10,152 nucleotides of DNA, taken from Nitrospinae bacterium CG11_big_fil_rev_8_21_14_0_20_56_8 (lineage in GTDB: Bacteria > Nitrospinota > Nitrospinia > Nitrospinales > VA-1). Position 1 is the first letter of the stretch. Each line of letters opens with the position of its first letter. Shown here one piece after another: positions 7,274 through 10,152 of the stretch. The DNA is taken from positions 171 through 10,322 of the forward strand of contig PCWF01000137.1 of NCBI GenBank assembly GCA_002796165.1. The letters are read 5' to 3'. Below the pieces are notes generated by a model. The model was given only the letters and a program-made list of their open reading frames with translations. It was not told where the DNA came from and ran no database searches. The position numbers were made by a program, and so were the translations under genes.

Positions 7274-9734
7274 AGCCTTGCAGAAGTGAAATAATAAAAG
7301 TCGCACCCTTACCCAAGTGGTTTTCGACCTCCAGCTTGCCTCCCTGTTTTTCCACCAGCGTCCTCGAAACCGAAAGCCCCATCCCGGTTCCCTCGCCATG
7401 CGGCTTCGTGGTAAAAAACGGATCGAAGATATGATCGAAATGTTCCCGCTTGATCCCACCCCCCGTATCGGATATTGAGATATGCCCCCATTTCCGCGAC
7501 TGAATGCTCGATTCCCATATTTTGAAAGTCAATTGGCCTCCACCCTTCATCGAATATAGGGCATTATTGACGATATTCAACAACACCTGCCGAATTTCAT
7601 CGGGGTCCGCCTGAATCGTTATTGCATTGGCGGGAAAATCGCAAACCATCCGGATGTTATTCAGGGCAAATTCCTTTTCATAAAGAGAAATAATTTCCGT
7701 CATCTCATCCCTAATGACGATTTTAACTTTACGAGATTCCCCTTTTCGAGCAAACACTAAAAGCGATTGGGAAATCTTTTCGATACGGTGGACCTCTTTC
7801 ATCATCTTGGCCAGCGTCTCCTGCGGCGGGATTGAGTCAACACCCTTTTTCATCAACATCTGAATATGGATCGAAATGATATTGAGCGGATTCAATATCT
7901 CGTGACAAACTCCCGCCGCCAGTCTCCCGATTCCCGCCAGCTTTTCGGAAAGAATCAACTCGGTTTGCGCCCGCTTGAGGTTTTCCTCTGCCAATTTCTT
8001 TTCGGTAACGTCCTCTTTGACGGCCAGGAAGTAGGTGATAATGCCCTTTTCATCAAGGATGGGGGAAATGGAAGCCTGTTCCCAGTACAGGTCCCCATTT
8101 TTCTTTTTATTGAGGAATTCCCCGTTCCAGGTTTTATGCGCAAGGACGGTACTCCATAAATTTGCATAAAAGTCCTCAGGATGGTGACCGGATTTGAGAA
8201 TGCTGGTTTTCTTGCCGATCGCTTCCAGCCGGGAATAGCCCGTCAGTTGCACAAACCTGGGATTGACGTATTCGATGACCCCCTCCAGATTGGTAATGGT
8301 GATGGTGACCGGACTCTGCTCGACCGCCGTAAACAGGGTTTTGAACTCCTCCTCGACCCGTTTCCTTTCCGTAATATCCGTGGAAATCCCACACACACCA
8401 TGAGTAACTCCGGACGAATCCTTCAGGGGAAATTTGACGGATAAATACGTATGCCATACCCCGTCCACCAACACCATTTCGTCAAACCTCAATGGACATC
8501 GCAGGTTTAAAACGCGGGCATCGTTTTCGGCAAACTGACCGGCGGATTCGGGAAACAGCTCGTGATCGGTTTGCCCCAGGACTTGTTCCCGATTCAGCTT
8601 CCAGAGTTTCTCAAACTGCCGGTTCACCAGCGTGTACCGTCCCTCAAGATCTTTAATGTAAATAATGGCGCTGGTTTCATTGATGATGTTTTTTAACAAC
8701 TCCTCCCGATCCAGAAGCATTTTTTCCCATTGCATTCGTTCCCGGATATCCCGGATCGTCCCCAGAAAGAGATCGTGCCCCCCGATGCGAATGGTTTTCA
8801 GGGTCACTTCGGTATCGAGGATGTTTTGATGCGCGTCTCTGAACTTCCATTTGAAAGGAGCGGGCGCATCCTCCCCCGGCATGGAACTTCCTCGCAACAA
8901 TTCGGGAGATGGGCCATCAGGCGCCTGCAACGGGGCTGAAAAAGAAGCCAGGGTTTTCCCTAAACATGACTCCCTGGGCTGACCTAAAAACTGACACATT
9001 CGTTCATTGCAATCCACAAGAACCCCCTGGTCCAGAAGAAATACCGCATCGCTGGATCTCGTAAAAAGGGAGCGGTATTTTTCTTCACTCTCCTCCAACC
9101 GGCGCATGAGGGAGGAATGAATCTTGTGAAATATTCCCGCTCCGATGAGAATGAGGAATCCCGCTCCGATTCCAGCAAAAGACGCGGCTACAAAAAAGGG
9201 TTTCCGGATCTCCTCCAGGTTCACCTTGGCCACAATTCCAAGGTTCAAAAAACGCACGGGTTCATAGGCCGCCAGGACTCTATCTCCGGCATAATCGGAC
9301 AAGATGGCCATTCCCGATTCCCCCTTAAGCGCGCGGCGCATGGGTTCTGCCCAGGAGGTTGCCATGGGAATGGATTGCGGCCGGGATTTAGCCTTGCGTC
9401 CTTTCCCCCAAAGGAACCGGATCTGGCCATTTTCCAATGTCCCCAGAACAAATTCACCCGTGGCCCCGAAACCTTCCATACGGTCGAAAACCCCGGTTAT
9501 TTGCGAAAGCGCCGCCGAAAGGGCTCCGCCCGGAACGTCATCCCGGCTGTATCGCAAGTCAAAACGGGCGACCGCTTCCATCAGCCGGGCCTGGGCCTTG
9601 ACCATTTCCATCAAGTTAATTTTTCGCCCGTCCATGTCCGACTCGTACAAGCGGGCGAGGATAATCCCACCCACACCCGCCCCCACGAAGACCATCAGCA
9701 GGATCAGCAGAATTATTGTTTTCCGGTCACCCAT
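7272..9734 (-). CDS. Membrane-bound sensor histidine kinase with periplasmic domain and three PAS domains
   Basis: This is an 820-residue inner-membrane sensor kinase. Transmembrane helix 1 (~6-28) and helix 2 (~180-202) bracket a periplasmic domain of ~150 residues whose second half (SGMAILSDYAGDRVLAAYEPV, LGIVAKV) resembles Cache-type sensors; this fold is inferred. A short coiled coil leads into PAS1 (~217-333), PAS2 (~343-458) and PAS3 (~464-580). HisKA follows with H611 in HEILNPL, the NtrB-like H-box. HATPase_c (~705-818) carries N720/N724, DTGGG (756-760), FFTTK and GTGMGLS (782-788). All kinase residues are present. There is no receiver, so phosphate should pass to a separate regulator, most likely the REC-HD-HD-GYP protein encoded 12 nt downstream. 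The ATG at 9734 is preferred: an AAGGG site (9745-9749) lies 10 nt upstream and the first helix then begins at once. A TTG at 9776 would add 14 residues. The stimulus is unknown. Confidence 0.92.
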   Translation of the reverse strand: MGDRKTIILLILLMVFVGAGVGGIILARLYESDMDGRKINLMEMVKAQARLMEAVARFDLRYSRDDVPGGALSAALSQITGVFDRMEGFGATGEFVLGTLENGQIRFLWGKGRKAKSRPQSIPMATSWAEPMRRALKGESGMAILSDYAGDRVLAAYEPVRFLNLGIVAKVNLEEIRKPFFVAASFAGIGAGFLILIGAGIFHKIHSSLMRRLEESEEKYRSLFTRSSDAVFLLDQGVLVDCNERMCQFLGQPRESCLGKTLASFSAPLQAPDGPSPELLRGSSMPGEDAPAPFKWKFRDAHQNILDTEVTLKTIRIGGHDLFLGTIRDIRERMQWEKMLLDREELLKNIINETSAIIYIKDLEGRYTLVNRQFEKLWKLNREQVLGQTDHELFPESAGQFAENDARVLNLRCPLRFDEMVLVDGVWHTYLSVKFPLKDSSGVTHGVCGISTDITERKRVEEEFKTLFTAVEQSPVTITITNLEGVIEYVNPRFVQLTGYSRLEAIGKKTSILKSGHHPEDFYANLWSTVLAHKTWNGEFLNKKKNGDLYWEQASISPILDEKGIITYFLAVKEDVTEKKLAEENLKRAQTELILSEKLAGIGRLAAGVCHEILNPLNIISIHIQMLMKKGVDSIPPQETLAKMMKEVHRIEKISQSLLVFARKGESRKVKIVIRDEMTEIISLYEKEFALNNIRMVCDFPANAITIQADPDEIRQVLLNIVNNALYSMKGGGQLTFKIWESSIQSRKWGHISISDTGGGIKREHFDHIFDPFFTTKPHGEGTGMGLSVSRTLVEKQGGKLEVENHLGKGATFIISLLQG

Positions 9735-9744
9735 GCGTTCGATT

Positions 9745-9749
9745 CCCTT
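9745..9749 (-). promoter_or_regulatory. Ribosome binding site for the sensor kinase ATG at 9734
   Basis: AAGGG (within AGAAGGGA, 9744-9751) on the minus strand, 10 nt before the ATG. It supports this start over the TTG at 9776, whose closest purine run (AAGGGG) sits only 3 nt before it. Spacing is slightly long, so the support is moderate. Confidence 0.4.
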
Positions 9750-9805
9750 CTGGAACCCCTCGGCCAAGAGACACAAGTTCCCCTTTGCGGTTTTCCATAT
9801 TCCTT

Positions 9806-9833
9806 AATATAAGGCCTAAGTGGGTGCTGAAAA
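9806..9833 (-). promoter_or_regulatory. Possible sigma70-type promoter for the sensor kinase operon
   Basis: Minus-strand TATATT (9806-9811) is preceded, after 16 nt, by TTTTCA (9828-9833), matching the -10 at 5/6 and the -35 at 4/6. Transcription would start near 9799, about 65 nt before the ATG. The -35 lies inside the terminal repeat of the adjacent inverted-repeat element. The -10 sits within a short palindrome CCTTA-ATA-TAAGG (9802-9814). Confidence 0.3.
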
Positions 9834-9990
9834 ACTACAAAAATGTCATTCTGAGTCCTTCGGCAGGCTCAGGATAAAATTCCGCGAAGGATCTGGCCGG
9901 ATTGGTAAATTCAAGCTGGCAAGGGTTTCGGGCAAGATTCTTCGCCGCATTGCGGCGCAGAATGACACCCGAAAGAGTTTTTCAGCATCC
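9822..9990. mobile_element. 169-bp non-coding inverted-repeat element (MITE or REP/BIME-like)
   Basis: Two halves of one module face each other. The outer arms are 9822-9836 and 9976-9990 (15 bp, one mismatch; core GCTGAAAAACT perfect). The middle arms TGTCATTCTG are 9844-9853 and 9958-9967 (10 bp, perfect). The inner arms CGAAGGATCTGGCC (9885-9898) and its counterpart at 9931-9944 pair over 14 bp with two mismatches. Each half carries a different small hairpin between the middle and inner arms: CTGAG...CTCAG at 9851-9872 on the left, and CGCCGCA-T-TGCGGCG at 9943-9957 on the right. There is no credible gene inside and no clear target-site duplication at the edges, so the exact ends are uncertain. 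TGTCATTCTGAG-type repeats are, as I recall, dispersed in many bacterial genomes; this is memory, not a search result. Confidence 0.7.
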
Positions 9991-10041
9991 TGCCAATAGG
10001 GTCTCAAGACCTCAGGAAGGTGTAAACGGGGAAGAAATGCA

Positions 10042-10152
10042 TCAACCCGCACGACATTGCGAAGTGTTTACGGGTCCGAAGGGAAGGCTTTTGACGGGCA
10101 GGTCGATGATGAAGCAGGTCCCCATGTTGTCCTCGCTCTCGACGTTAAGCGA
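10042..10152 (-). CDS. C-terminal end of a histidine kinase (HATPase_c), truncated by window edge
   Basis: Only the last 36 codons and a TGA stop (10042-10044) are inside the window; the frame is open to base 10152. The translation begins LNVESEDNMGTCFIIDLPV, which fits the final strands of a histidine kinase ATPase domain, where the usual pattern is V-S-x-x-G-x-G-T-x-F-x-h-x-L-P. A 16-residue tail rich in Pro, Ser and Arg follows. No receiver or other domain comes after the ATPase, so this is an ordinary kinase terminus and not a hybrid with a C-terminal receiver. It lies on the same strand as the sensor kinase at 7272-9734 but is separated from it by 307 nt and the inverted-repeat element, so it is probably not in the same tight operon. 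The N-terminal sensor domains are off the window. The call rests on a short stretch and is therefore moderate. Confidence 0.65.
   Translation of the reverse strand, partial: SLNVESEDNMGTCFIIDLPVKSLPFGPVNTSQCRAG

Larger units (their letters stand above)
9735..10041. other. Intergenic region between two kinase genes
   Basis: These 307 bases hold the putative kinase promoter, the inverted-repeat element annotated separately, and a 50-bp remainder (9991-10041). The remainder contains one short perfect palindrome GGTCT-CA-AGACC (10000-10011) and no T-run that would make it an intrinsic terminator. I see no other gene here. Confidence 0.6.

Noticed and set aside
9117..9812. 231-codon plus-strand open frame opposite the N-terminus of the membrane kinase
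   Set aside because: The opposite strand encodes two clear membrane helices and a PAS domain; the antisense product has no recognisable feature.
9822..9990. CRISPR array or integron attC-like site
   Set aside because: There is a single inverted-repeat unit with no regularly spaced direct repeats, no cas genes and no integrase; attC core sites are not visible.
10000..10011. GGTCT-CA-AGACC as a transcription terminator for the truncated kinase
   Set aside because: The stem is only 5 bp with a 2-nt loop and has no following T-run.
9846..10052. 68-codon minus-strand open frame through the inverted-repeat element
   Set aside because: It reads through palindromic repeat DNA and overlaps the kinase C-terminus out of frame. 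Such frames are typical artefacts of dispersed repeats.

Overview
The window looks like the chromosome of a Gram-negative bacterium with a large signalling gene set. Base composition is moderately GC-rich, and Shine-Dalgarno sites are clear. Four of the six genes are two-component or HD-GYP proteins, and one is an inner-membrane sensor kinase. A deltaproteobacterial, Nitrospirota or Nitrospinota-like host would fit, but that is a guess from style. No lineage marker except uvrA is present, and I cannot run a search.

Layout. (1) 1-2433, plus strand: the 3' part of uvrA, the damage-recognition ATPase of nucleotide excision repair; about the first 120-130 residues lie off the window. (2) 2430-3989, minus: a soluble REC-PAS-histidine kinase whose stop overlaps the uvrA stop tail to tail. 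(3) 3990-4192: a divergent intergenic region with a sigma70-like promoter for the kinase and a palindrome at its predicted transcription start. (4) 4193-5425, plus: a REC-HD-GYP response regulator whose HD-GYP metal site is degenerate. (5) 5436-7259, minus: a REC protein with two HD domains, of which the second is a complete HD-GYP. (6) 7272-9734, minus: a membrane sensor kinase with a periplasmic domain, three PAS domains and HisKA-HATPase; it is co-transcribed with gene 5 (12-nt gap). (7) 9735-10041: non-coding, holding a 169-bp inverted-repeat element that resembles a MITE or REP/BIME. (8) 10042-10152, minus: the last 36 codons of another histidine kinase.

How the genes may work together (inference). 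The membrane kinase (6) has no receiver and sits directly upstream of gene 5, so they look like a sensor/output pair that controls cyclic dinucleotide breakdown. Gene 2 has an N-terminal receiver nearly the same as that of gene 5 in its alpha4-beta5 region, and a PAS domain closely related to the third PAS of gene 6. It looks like a mosaic of its neighbours and could sit downstream in the same network. Gene 4 adds a second, apparently catalytically impaired HD-GYP output. The cluster therefore reads as a locally duplicated and diversified c-di-GMP (or related dinucleotide) signalling module next to uvrA. I saw no CRISPR array, tRNA, rRNA, transposase gene or convincing intrinsic terminator.
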